Source: Neptunicoccus cionae
GTDB lineage: Bacteria; Pseudomonadota; Alphaproteobacteria; Rhodobacterales; Rhodobacteraceae
Reading direction: 5' to 3'
Assembly: GCF_002860325.1 (NCBI RefSeq)
Contig: NZ_PKOJ01000008.1
Location: 62,001-126,000 of the forward strand
DNA: 64,000 bases
Of this stretch, positions 57,308 to 64,000 are shown in pieces. Under the pieces are notes generated by a model, which had not been told where the DNA came from, ran no database searches, and worked only from the letters and a program-made list of their open reading frames with translations. A program made the translations under genes and the position numbers. Numbering within the stretch: position 1 is the stretch's first letter; every line of letters starts with the position of its first letter.

Positions 57308-57545
57308 CATCAATTTCCCATGTACTGCGTCGTTTTCTACCTGTTCGGCGCAATTTCGCAACCTGTGGAGGTCATTAAAGCTTCACTTGCAATATTCAAA
57401 AGCGTGAGTCATAGATTCCCCCGTGAGGTTCATCTTTATACGATCCGCTCCTTCTTCGATGTAGCAGACCCGACCTAAGACACTGAGCTACACCACCAGT
57501 CGCAGCACAGTGCGGGCGGCGAAAAAACGATAGGAGCGCCACGTT
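57308..57545 (+). promoter_or_regulatory. Leader/promoter region of the cold-shock gene
   Basis: This 238-base gap between divergent starts has no gene. A candidate promoter is TTGCAA (57387-57392) with ATAGAT (57411-57416), 18 bases apart, giving a transcript leader of roughly 120 bases. Long leaders are usual for cold-shock genes. AGGAGC (57532-57537) is the ribosome site. Confidence 0.4.
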
Positions 57546-57755
57546 ATGGCAACCGGAACAGTAAAATGGTTCAACTCGACTAAAGGCTACGGCTTCATCC
57601 AGCCGGACGCCGGTGGATCCGATGTATTCGTACACGTTTCCGCTGTTGAGCGTGCAGGTCTGAACGGCCTGAACGACAACCAGAAAATCTCTTTTGAAGT
57701 TGAAACAGGCCGGAACGGTCGCGAAGCCGCGACTGATCTGAAACTGACAGACTAA
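57546..57755 (+). CDS. Cold-shock protein (CspA family)
   Basis: This single-stranded RNA/DNA-binding chaperone has 69 residues. It begins ATGTVKWFNSTKGYGFIQPD (RNP-1 in KGYGFI) and has RNP-2 in DVFVHVSAVERAG, and both are complete. Rhodobacteraceae usually have several copies, so a specific symbol cannot be given. A strong terminator follows. Confidence 0.96.
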   Translation: MATGTVKWFNSTKGYGFIQPDAGGSDVFVHVSAVERAGLNGLNDNQKISFEVETGRNGREAATDLKLTD

Positions 57756-57776
57756 TCCAAATTATACAGCATTCCG

Positions 57777-57812
57777 AAAGGCCCCGACGCTCGCCGCGCG
57801 GGGCCTTTTTTT
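57777..57812 (+). terminator. Intrinsic terminator after the cold-shock gene
   Basis: AAAGGCCCC (57777-57785) pairs with GGGGCCTTT (57800-57808) and is followed by further Ts. The 14-base loop region is itself GC-rich and may extend the stem. Confidence 0.88.
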
Positions 57813-57821
57813 TGTCCGGCG

Positions 57822-58139
57822 TCAGGTGGCGGTATCGCTGTCGGGAACGATAACCGTTTCGGACGGGCTTGCTTCGCTCCAGTTGCTACCCGTGGCCAGA
57901 ACACAGGCCATGCCGTTGGGATAGCTGAGCAGGACCGAAAAGCTGCCTGTCTGTGTCGAGCTCCACAGTTCGACCACACGGGTGGCGCTGCTCAGGCCCG
58001 CGCCGCGCCGGACCTCCTGATATTTTTCCGCCAGATGGGTGACGAGTTCCTCCCGCGGTCCACAGGGGGCCGCGCCAACGGGGGGTGCCAACGCAGCCAT
58101 TCCGAATACCAGAGCAGAGGATGTGAGACGTTTGAACAT
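57822..58139 (-). CDS. Small secreted hypothetical protein
   Basis: The 105-residue protein has a signal peptide, cut near residues 23-24 (PPVGAA), and a mature domain with CGPREELVTHLAEKYQE and VVELWSSTQTGSFSVLLSYP. Two cysteines remain (C26 and one in MACVLATG), which may form a disulfide. I do not know a named family; similar unnamed periplasmic proteins occur in Rhodobacterales, as far as I recall. It faces the cold-shock terminator and has no cotranscribed partner. Confidence 0.65.
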   Translation of the reverse strand: MFKRLTSSALVFGMAALAPPVGAAPCGPREELVTHLAEKYQEVRRGAGLSSATRVVELWSSTQTGSFSVLLSYPNGMACVLATGSNWSEASPSETVIVPDSDTAT

Positions 58140-58296
58140 GATGTACTCCTTCGCAAGTGACGAAAGGAGCAGAGGTCAGAGAGTTTTGACCTGATACGCG
58201 GAGTGCCGCAGGCCCCTTTCGGGGTGGGTCATGTTATTAATATCGGCTTGAACAGCCTGCCTTGCAAGGGGTGTCACAGGAAAGTGTCGGCAAACC

Positions 58297-58320
58297 GCGC
58301 TGCGGAGTGAACCGCAGCGC
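58297..58320 (-). terminator. Hairpin at the end of the ABC transporter operon
   Basis: GCGCTGCGG (58297-58305) pairs perfectly with CCGCAGCGC (58312-58320) around a six-base loop, six bases after the permease stop. The T run beyond it is weak (GGTTTG), so it may be a transcript-end stabiliser as well as a terminator. Confidence 0.6.
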
Positions 58321-58326
58321 CGTATC

Positions 58327-59145
58327 TTAACTGCGCCAGCCCAGAAGATGGCGTTCGATCAATCCGATTGACGTGCTGACGACAACACCCAGAACCGACA
58401 GGATCAACACACCCGCAAATAAGCGTTCCAGATCGTAAAGCGCGCCAGCTTCAAGAATATAGGCCCCGATCCCGTATTCCGCCCCCAGCATTTCAGCCGC
58501 GACAAGCAGGATGATGGCAATCGCAAGACTGATCCGCAAACCCGACAGGATACCCGGCATTGCCCCGGGCAGCACAATCTTGCGCACGATGGACAACCAC
58601 GACAGGCCAAAGCTTTGCCCCATACGGATCAGGCTGCGATCCACATTGTCCACCGCGCCGTAGGTTGCGACAACAGTCGGGGTAAAGGTTCCAAAGGCGA
58701 TCAACGCATATTTGGAGCCTTCATCAATGCCAAACCAGATCACGAACAATGGTAGCAGCGCAATTTTGGGGATCGGGAAAATCGCTGCCACCAATGGCAC
58801 CAATCCTGCGCGGATATAGGAAAACAAACCTATCAGAACCCCGACGCCGATCCCGAAGCTTGCCCCAAGTGCGGCCCCGACCACCAGACGGGACAGCGAC
58901 GGCGACAGGTGTTTGTAAAGCAGACCGGATTGATGCAGCTCTATCAGTGTTTGCAGAACGTCAGAAGGCTTGGGCAAGGTCAAAGCGGAAATCCAGCCGG
59001 AACGAGTGCCCCATTCGGCAATGGCGATCAGCAGGACAAAGACGACACCACCAACCCAGCGTTTGCGTTCAGGTGCGAACCCACCGCCCCGAAAGCTGAC
59101 GGTGCGGGCCTCTGCGGGGGTATGGGACATAGCTGTATCAGACAT
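58327..59145 (-). CDS. ABC transporter permease (SsuC/TauC-like)
   Basis: With the start at 59145 (GGAG 7 bases upstream) the protein has 272 residues. About six membrane helices and the permease coupling loop (GQSFGLSWLSIVRKIVLPGAMPGILSGLR region near 180-208) match the nitrate/sulfonate/taurine permease group. It overlaps the ATPase gene by 8 bases. It works with the ATPase and binding protein to import a small molecule; the substrate is not determined. Confidence 0.88.
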   Translation of the reverse strand: MSDTAMSHTPAEARTVSFRGGGFAPERKRWVGGVVFVLLIAIAEWGTRSGWISALTLPKPSDVLQTLIELHQSGLLYKHLSPSLSRLVVGAALGASFGIGVGVLIGLFSYIRAGLVPLVAAIFPIPKIALLPLFVIWFGIDEGSKYALIAFGTFTPTVVATYGAVDNVDRSLIRMGQSFGLSWLSIVRKIVLPGAMPGILSGLRISLAIAIILLVAAEMLGAEYGIGAYILEAGALYDLERLFAGVLILSVLGVVVSTSIGLIERHLLGWRS

Positions 59146-59905
59146 CAAGCAACTCCGCATCTGCTGCACGGGCTTCATCCCGCATCAATTGCCAGAGGTG
59201 TCTTTGCTGGCGGTCCAATTCCGGATCACCGAACTGGCGCTCGGCCAGTGGGGTGTCTAGATGCACGATCTCGCGGATCTGGCCGGGCCTGCGAGACAGA
59301 ACAACGATGGAATGCCCCAGACGCACGGCCTCTGCCAGATTATGGGTGACATAGACGGCAGTGAACGGCGTGCGGGTCCACAGGGACACGAGATCGTCCA
59401 TCAACAGCTCCCGTGTCTGACTGTCGAGCGCGGACAACGGCTCGTCCATCAGCATCACAGCCGGATTCACGGCCAAAGCCCGGGCAATCGCGACCCGCTG
59501 TTTCATGCCGCCCGACAGCTGCTTCGGCAGTGCCTTGGCGAAATCCGTCAGCTTGGTCCGCGCCAGTACATCGTCGATAATCTCTTTCGCCGCTGCACCT
59601 TTGATGCCGTGGTCTTCCAGCACCAGTGAAATGTTCCCCGCTACACTGCGCCAGGGCAACAGGGCAAAGTCCTGAAAGATGTATGTTAGGGGGTTGAGGC
59701 AATCCGAAGGCGGGGTGCCCACTTGCAGGACGCGGCCCTGTTTGGGGCGCTCCAGCCCGCCGATAAAGCGCAAAAGCGTGGATTTCCCACAGCCTGACGG
59801 CCCCACGATGCAGACAATCCTGCCGTGGGGAATTTCAAGAGAGATGTCGCGCATCACCTCGAACGTATCGTAAGAGTGGCTGACATTTTCCAGACGGATG
59901 TCCAT
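59138..59905 (-). CDS. ABC transporter ATPase (SsuB/TauB-like)
   Basis: The 255-residue protein is a single ABC ATPase with Walker A GPSGCGKST (residues 35-43), Q-loop in YIFQDFALLPWRS, signature LSGGMKQRVAIARAL, and Walker B VMLMDEPLSALD. The LLPWRSV region is typical of nitrate/sulfonate/taurine importers. It lies between the binding protein and the permease genes. Confidence 0.92.
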   Translation of the reverse strand: MDIRLENVSHSYDTFEVMRDISLEIPHGRIVCIVGPSGCGKSTLLRFIGGLERPKQGRVLQVGTPPSDCLNPLTYIFQDFALLPWRSVAGNISLVLEDHGIKGAAAKEIIDDVLARTKLTDFAKALPKQLSGGMKQRVAIARALAVNPAVMLMDEPLSALDSQTRELLMDDLVSLWTRTPFTAVYVTHNLAEAVRLGHSIVVLSRRPGQIREIVHLDTPLAERQFGDPELDRQQRHLWQLMRDEARAADAELLDV

Positions 59906-59985
59906 TTGGCATAGGCTCCGGTAAAGCGTTGCGGGGCGCGCTAATGCCGCCCCGCTTTCAGTGATTCAAAAGGGAAAAGGCCGGA

Positions 59986-61008
59986 TCAGGCCTTGATGGT
60001 TTCCACGTAAGATGCGTCCACCAGCGTGTCGAGCGTGATATCCGCATCCACCAGACCTTCGGACTGGAACCAGTTCAACTGATCTTCGATCGACGCCGAA
60101 TTTAACGCTGCATTCTCGTTCAAGCGCATGGTACCGTTGATGATCGACGGTGCTGCCTTGTCGCGCGGACGGTCGGTGTAGACGTATTTGTGGATCAGAT
60201 CGACCATCTCGTTCACGCCATCCTCACCGCCTGATTTGGCGATCATGGCTGCGTTATAATCCGCCACCCCTTTGGAATATCCGTTCAGGAAGCCTTCGGT
60301 CATGCCACGTTCGTCCGCTGCGTTCTTGGCAGAGGTAAAGACCGTTGTGACCTGATAGTTCGGGATATAATCCGCCACGTCACCGATGATGTGCACCGCG
60401 CCGGAGCCTGCCAGAGGTTTTGCGATATGGGGCACGATGGACCATGCATCAATCTGGCCGGATTTCAGTGCGCCAATGATCGCACCAACCTTTTGCAGCG
60501 GTTTGAAGCTGACATCCGCGCCTTCTGCCGCCGCAATCTTGGACCCCATGTAATGGAAAGAGGAACCGGCAGTGGAAATCCCGAAGGTCTTGCCGTCCAG
60601 CCCCGCAGGTGAGGTCAGGCCGGCCTTGAACGCCGCGTCGGAAGCAAGGATTTTCTGCCCGTCGATGCCTTTTTCTTCAGACAGTGCGCCGCCGATCACC
60701 TTGATCGCGCCTTTTTGTGCAAGCGAAATCAGGCCACCGGACACAGCTGTTACTGCATAATCCACATCGCCCGAGGCAATCGCCACGGCCATAGGCTGGG
60801 CCGCCTGAAAGAACTTGAACTCAACATCCAGTCCGGCTTGCGCGAAATACTCGCGCTCGAAGGCCACAAAGCTGCCTGCGTGGGATGTGAAGCGCAGCGC
60901 GCCCACAGTAATCTTTTTGTTGCTGGCCAGCGCAGGTGCCGCCAGTGTCGAGGCAGCAGCCGCGCCCCCCATCAGGATCAGTGCCTTCCGGCGGTTCAAT
61001 GTCATCAT
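59986..61008 (-). CDS. ABC transporter substrate-binding protein (NMT1/SsuA-like)
   Basis: The 340-residue protein has an N-terminal NRRKALILMGGAAAASTLAAPALA segment, which looks like a Tat-type twin-arginine export signal, and then an NMT1/THI5-SsuA periplasmic-binding fold (ITVGALRFTSHAGSFVAFERE at about 34-54, PMAVAIASGDVDYAVTAVSG at about 72-91). Members bind sulfonates, taurine, nitrate, thiamine precursors or aromatic acids. The ligand here is unknown; the GntR gene upstream implies a regulated catabolic substrate. Confidence 0.85.
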   Translation of the reverse strand: MMTLNRRKALILMGGAAAASTLAAPALASNKKITVGALRFTSHAGSFVAFEREYFAQAGLDVEFKFFQAAQPMAVAIASGDVDYAVTAVSGGLISLAQKGAIKVIGGALSEEKGIDGQKILASDAAFKAGLTSPAGLDGKTFGISTAGSSFHYMGSKIAAAEGADVSFKPLQKVGAIIGALKSGQIDAWSIVPHIAKPLAGSGAVHIIGDVADYIPNYQVTTVFTSAKNAADERGMTEGFLNGYSKGVADYNAAMIAKSGGEDGVNEMVDLIHKYVYTDRPRDKAAPSIINGTMRLNENAALNSASIEDQLNWFQSEGLVDADITLDTLVDASYVETIKA

Positions 61009-61044
61009 GGTTTCCTCCCAGTGATTTGGTTTCAGTATAATTTG

Positions 61045-61737
61045 CTAATTCTGCCGCGGTTCTGACCGCAGTTCCGCTTCAATATCCTCGGCCAGCACCT
61101 CAAGCGCAGCTTTTACATCCCGCTCCAGCACTGCATTCAGCAGCGCCTGTTGGCGTGATTTGCGGCGGGCGAAATCCAAACGGCCTTCGCGCAATAACGC
61201 CAGCCGAAAGCGGCGGGATTGATTGAAAAATTTCTCCTGCAAGTCAATCAACCGCGGCGAACCGCAGCTTTCGATCAGTGTCGCGGTGAAAGCCTTGCAG
61301 GCTTCGTCCCATTCAAGTGCGGTCAGATCATCCGGTGTTGCCGCCACAGCGGTTTCAGCCTTGCGCAAACCGTGATGGGCCGCCATCACCCTGCCCTCCC
61401 ACTGGACAGTACCGTGCTGTATGGCCAGCTCCAGCGCAGCGCTTTCAATCTGGCCGCGCACCATGATGATATCACGCAGGTCCTCTTCCGTTGCACTGGT
61501 CACGCGAAAACCCCGTTGGGTTGTTGCCTCTACCAGCCCTTCGGCAGACAGCAGCCGCAGTGTTTCCCGCATGGAATGGTTCGACCCGCCATAACGCTGG
61601 CGCAGTTGTTCGATCTTGAGCTTCTGATCCGGCAACAATGCTCCGAACGCAATATCGCGCCGCAGGGCAGAGGCCAGCATTGCAACGATAGAGTCGTCCT
61701 CACCAATGGTGCGCTTGAAGATCATGATATCCAGCAT
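61045..61737 (-). CDS. GntR-family regulator with FCD domain
   Basis: The protein has about 230 residues. An N-terminal winged HTH (LKIEQLRQRYGGSNHSMRETLRLLSAEGLV region, about 40-70) is followed by an all-helical FCD effector domain (DLRDIIMVRGQIESAALELA, HxxF-type loops). FCD domains bind metal and a small acid or amino acid ligand. It precedes the ABC genes on the same strand with a 36-base gap, so it probably controls them. The start is uncertain: candidates are ATG at 61737, ATG at 61725 and TTG at 61785, and none has a strong ribosome site. Confidence 0.82.
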   Translation of the reverse strand: MLDIMIFKRTIGEDDSIVAMLASALRRDIAFGALLPDQKLKIEQLRQRYGGSNHSMRETLRLLSAEGLVEATTQRGFRVTSATEEDLRDIIMVRGQIESAALELAIQHGTVQWEGRVMAAHHGLRKAETAVAATPDDLTALEWDEACKAFTATLIESCGSPRLIDLQEKFFNQSRRFRLALLREGRLDFARRKSRQQALLNAVLERDVKAALEVLAEDIEAELRSEPRQN

Positions 61738-61901
61738 TTCAAGAAATGTTGGATATTTTTTGCCTTTTATCCACTGCAACGTCAATGGATTTCGGCGACA
61801 CGTCGTACCTCACCTGTGAATCCCTTTTAAGCCGCTGTCGCTTTGCGGTTGACACATCAACTAAAAACGCGATCAATGTGCGGGATTTTACGAACAAGAG
61901 A

Positions 61902-62396
61902 ATGCAACCCAAGATGGAAGAGCGACTACCTCTGGTCGGGCACGGGAATCGCAAATTGCGATACTCTGAAATCATTACCTACCGCGTTGCCCAGCTTCAC
62001 ACGCGGTTCAACGCGCAATCGACCCGGATTCTCCAGACTGTCAGCAACATCTCTCTTGCCCAGTGGCGTATCCTAACGGTCGTCAATTCCGCCGATGATG
62101 TGACACATACCAAAATATCGATGATTTCGAAAATCGACAAAGGGCAGATCAGCCGGGCTGTCAAATCGTTGATCCGGGACGGATATCTGGAAACCGAGCA
62201 CGACCTTGACGATCATCGCAAGTCCTACCTCAAGCTGACGCCTCTGGCACGGGACCTGCTCGATAAAACGCTTCCACTCATGCAAAAACGGCATGATGTT
62301 CTGACAGAGTCCCTCTCGGCTGACCAGCGCCGTGTTCTGTTCGAGGCTTTTGACACGCTCGACACCTTGACTGAACTCACTGAATTCGCTGAATAA
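61902..62396 (+). CDS. MarR-family transcriptional regulator
   Basis: With the start at 61902 the protein has 164 residues. The MarR winged helix is clear: SLAQWRILTVVNSADDVTHT, the recognition helix SKIDKGQISRAVKSLIRDGYL, and the wing DDHRKSYLKLTPLA. It is divergent from the GntR gene, with a 164-base shared region, so the two may control one another or the transporter. The ribosome site (AAGAG) is close to the ATG; the start could also be 61914. Longer frames to 61746 run into the promoter region. Confidence 0.8.
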   Translation: MQPKMEERLPLVGHGNRKLRYSEIITYRVAQLHTRFNAQSTRILQTVSNISLAQWRILTVVNSADDVTHTKISMISKIDKGQISRAVKSLIRDGYLETEHDLDDHRKSYLKLTPLARDLLDKTLPLMQKRHDVLTESLSADQRRVLFEAFDTLDTLTELTEFAE

Positions 62397-62456
62397 TACC
62401 GGATCCACAGACAGACCATCGGCCCATCTGCGGATACGGATTTTTCCGTTTGCGGA

Positions 62457-64000
62457 TTAAACAGGTGTCAGTGAGAGATCGTCGATGACAACGCTCGATC
62501 CGTCCAGCGCATAGATTTCAACCGCATTGATACCGTCGAATTTGCTGTCGTAATCGACGGAAGGATCGTCAAACAGCGTGTTACTGAAGTCGATCGAGGT
62601 GGCAACAGTCGAAGCGTCGACGATGAAGTCAAACGAGTCTACCTCGACATAGTCAGCGTAATAATCGGAGTTGGAGCCGTTTGGTACTTCCACGATTTCG
62701 GCACGGTAAGAAACAATCCGGATCGTCACATTGTCAGAAGAAACGGGATTGATAGAAACGTTTTCAAGGTTGAACTCGCCGCCAAAACCGTAGCTGTCCG
62801 GATCGAAAATATGAGCGAAACCGGGAGGGAAACTGTTTAAAAACAAAGGCTCATTGCCGATCCGTTGCGTGGCGTCATCTGCGTAAACGGCAAAGTTTTC
62901 TCCGGTTCCATCCACGTTCGCCACGAGCACATTATCCCCTTCAAAGGAGACTTGTCCGTTCGCCAGCCCGACTGGGTTGGGACGTTCCGGATCAAGCGAA
63001 GGCTCGTCCGTTTCAAACACACTGGTTGAACCGCTAAAGACAAATCCGTCCACGCCGCCAATCGAAATAGTGCTCCCGCTTTCCGAAGAATACTCTTCAA
63101 AATCGAACGTTGTAGTGGCTGCGGCGGCGTCCGCAGGATCAGATGCAGCAACTGTTATGGAACCTGTTGTCGACGCGTTCTCGGCTCCGGAATCATCCGT
63201 CACGGTGAAGTTCATTGAAACAGGGAGCTCTTCCCCGTCTGAAAGACCCAAATCCGCAATATCAAACGTCAATACGTTTGTGGCCGGATCAAAGCTGCTG
63301 GAGATGGTATTTGGCGAACCGCCTGCTTCAGCACCTCCAATCGTTACCGACACGTCCGAAAAGCTGATCGCGTCAGCATCAGCATCACTTGCGAAATCGT
63401 CCAGATCAAAGGTTACGATTGTACCGACGACATGCGTCCGTCCGATTTCAACCAGGTCCGAGCCGGATTCCCTGTAGGTCACAAGATCGTAGCCGTCGGT
63501 TACAACTTCCAGACCATAAATCGGACCGGAGATTACCGGCGCCCTATTTTCGGCTGGGCTCGGGGTGAAAGGACCGTCGATATTCACGGTCACAGTGCCT
63601 GTATTGGTTGCATTTGCACTACCGGTATTATCATCCACAGTGACGGTAAATTCGGTCGAGATACTGTCCCCAGCCCCGAGACCGGTGATGTCCGTATCCG
63701 TGTAAGCGATATGCAACGTGGTCCCGCGCAACTCGTAATCCAGATCCGTACCGCCGGTTATGGAAACGGTGAACGAAAGGTCGTCCAGATCCGCATCCGA
63801 TGCATATTCCGAAAGATCAATCACGATGTTCCGGTCGGTTGCAGCCTCATTTACGATTGTATTCGTAAACACCGGCTGATTGTTCGGCGTGTCCGGTTCT
63901 TCTACAGGTCCGGCACCGTCTTCGATTGTCAGCAGGATGGTCCCTGTGTCAACGCTATTGGCCTTGCCAGCCCCGTCGTTCACATCAAACGAAATTTCCA
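62457..64000 (-). CDS. Large cadherin-like/bacterial Ig-repeat surface protein (C-terminal part, cut by window edge)
   Basis: The frame stays open through the right edge (EISFDVNDGAGKANSVDTG continues upstream of the GTG at 63983), so only the C-terminal part is seen, at least 513 residues. Two or three repeats of cadherin/DUF-type Ig-like domains (IDLSEYASDADLDDLSFTVS, VTFDLDDFASDADADAISFS, FTVTVDDNTGSANATNTGTV) lead to a C-terminal beta-rich domain of about 220 residues. The SDADLD/SDADAD turns suggest calcium binding. It is probably an exported adhesin-like protein; no RTX nonapeptides are seen in the visible part. Confidence 0.75.
   Translation of the reverse strand, partial: EISFDVNDGAGKANSVDTGTILLTIEDGAGPVEEPDTPNNQPVFTNTIVNEAATDRNIVIDLSEYASDADLDDLSFTVSITGGTDLDYELRGTTLHIAYTDTDITGLGAGDSISTEFTVTVDDNTGSANATNTGTVTVNIDGPFTPSPAENRAPVISGPIYGLEVVTDGYDLVTYRESGSDLVEIGRTHVVGTIVTFDLDDFASDADADAISFSDVSVTIGGAEAGGSPNTISSSFDPATNVLTFDIADLGLSDGEELPVSMNFTVTDDSGAENASTTGSITVAASDPADAAAATTTFDFEEYSSESGSTISIGGVDGFVFSGSTSVFETDEPSLDPERPNPVGLANGQVSFEGDNVLVANVDGTGENFAVYADDATQRIGNEPLFLNSFPPGFAHIFDPDSYGFGGEFNLENVSINPVSSDNVTIRIVSYRAEIVEVPNGSNSDYYADYVEVDSFDFIVDASTVATSIDFSNTLFDDPSVDYDSKFDGINAVEIYALDGSSVVIDDLSLTPV

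Noticed and set aside
57470-57510. A stretch that reads TGGTGTAGCTCAG on the reverse strand, like the start of a tRNA, upstream of the cold-shock gene.
   Set aside because: The D arm does not close, and no anticodon or T arm follows. It is most likely chance or part of the cold-shock leader.

Overview
The window is a chromosomal segment of an alphaproteobacterium, almost certainly a Rhodobacteraceae (Roseobacter-group) member. The evidence is the gene content and order: rpmF-plsX-fabH-ihfA-merR, scpA-scpB-nagZ-SPOR-argS, a 407-residue ALAS-type HemA (C4 haem pathway), a double-length Dcd, an assimilatory sulfur operon cysG-DUF2849-cysI-cysH-DUF934-fpr, and DUF4167 next to prfA/prmC. No function was checked against a database; calls rest on recognised motifs, lengths and gene order.

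Layout. 1-1.2 kb: a visibly A+T-richer single-gene nuclease with an MrcB-like N-terminal domain and a C-terminal HNH motif. 1.3-3.4 kb: a YrhK-type membrane protein, an OlsB-type ornithine-lipid acyltransferase, MsrB and BamE. 3.5-8.1 kb: DUF177, L32, PlsX, FabH, IHF-alpha, a MerR regulator and tRNA-Pro(GGG). 8.4-16.4 kb: dcd, then a long reverse-strand run (small basic protein, scpB, scpA, nagZ, SPOR protein, argS, dgt). 16.4-22.2 kb: an IscA/ErpA-type protein, exonuclease III, a sulfotransferase-like protein and an APH-like kinase, a CAT-anticodon tRNA, an EamA permease, purM-purN. 22.2-24.5 kb: an orphan TadE/TadG-like pair with an (Asn-Gly)9 tract. 24.5-30.1 kb: ndk, an ABC-F ATPase, MarC, a membrane-anchored retropepsin-like protease, holC, pepA. 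30.2-37.7 kb: an outer-membrane biogenesis run lptF-lptG-lptD-surA followed by pdxA-rsmA. 37.7-48.4 kb: DUF4167, prmC-prfA, a secreted Cys-rich protein, DUF1499, ispG, a RodZ-like protein, hemA, an LdtR-like MarR regulator, sdhE, an aspartate aminotransferase, an unknown protein and an Lrp regulator. 48.6-54.0 kb: the sulfate/sulfite assimilation operon. 54.4-57.0 kb: a bufferin-type operon (DUF2282 precursor, DUF692/MNIO, DUF2063 partner, DoxX). 57.0-58.1 kb: an ArsC/Spx-like protein, a cold-shock protein and a secreted protein. 58.3-61.7 kb: an SsuABC/TauABC-like uptake system with a GntR/FCD regulator, divergent from a MarR regulator. The right edge cuts a large repeat-rich adhesin-like protein.

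Working together. The lptF/G/D-surA block, BamE, NagZ and RodZ serve envelope assembly. The cys block reduces APS to sulfite and sulfite to sulfide; siroheme comes from CysG, and a ferredoxin/flavodoxin-NADP reductase is a plausible electron source because no CysJ is present. The bufferin operon is the most distinctive accessory system: a small secreted four-cysteine peptide beside a predicted multinuclear iron oxidase and its partner, a set linked in other bacteria to copper sequestration by modified cysteines. A second candidate of interest is the lone MrcB-like/HNH protein at the left edge. Several short intergenic elements (a dispersed tail repeat present twice and several perfect inverted repeats) are not explained by the genes.
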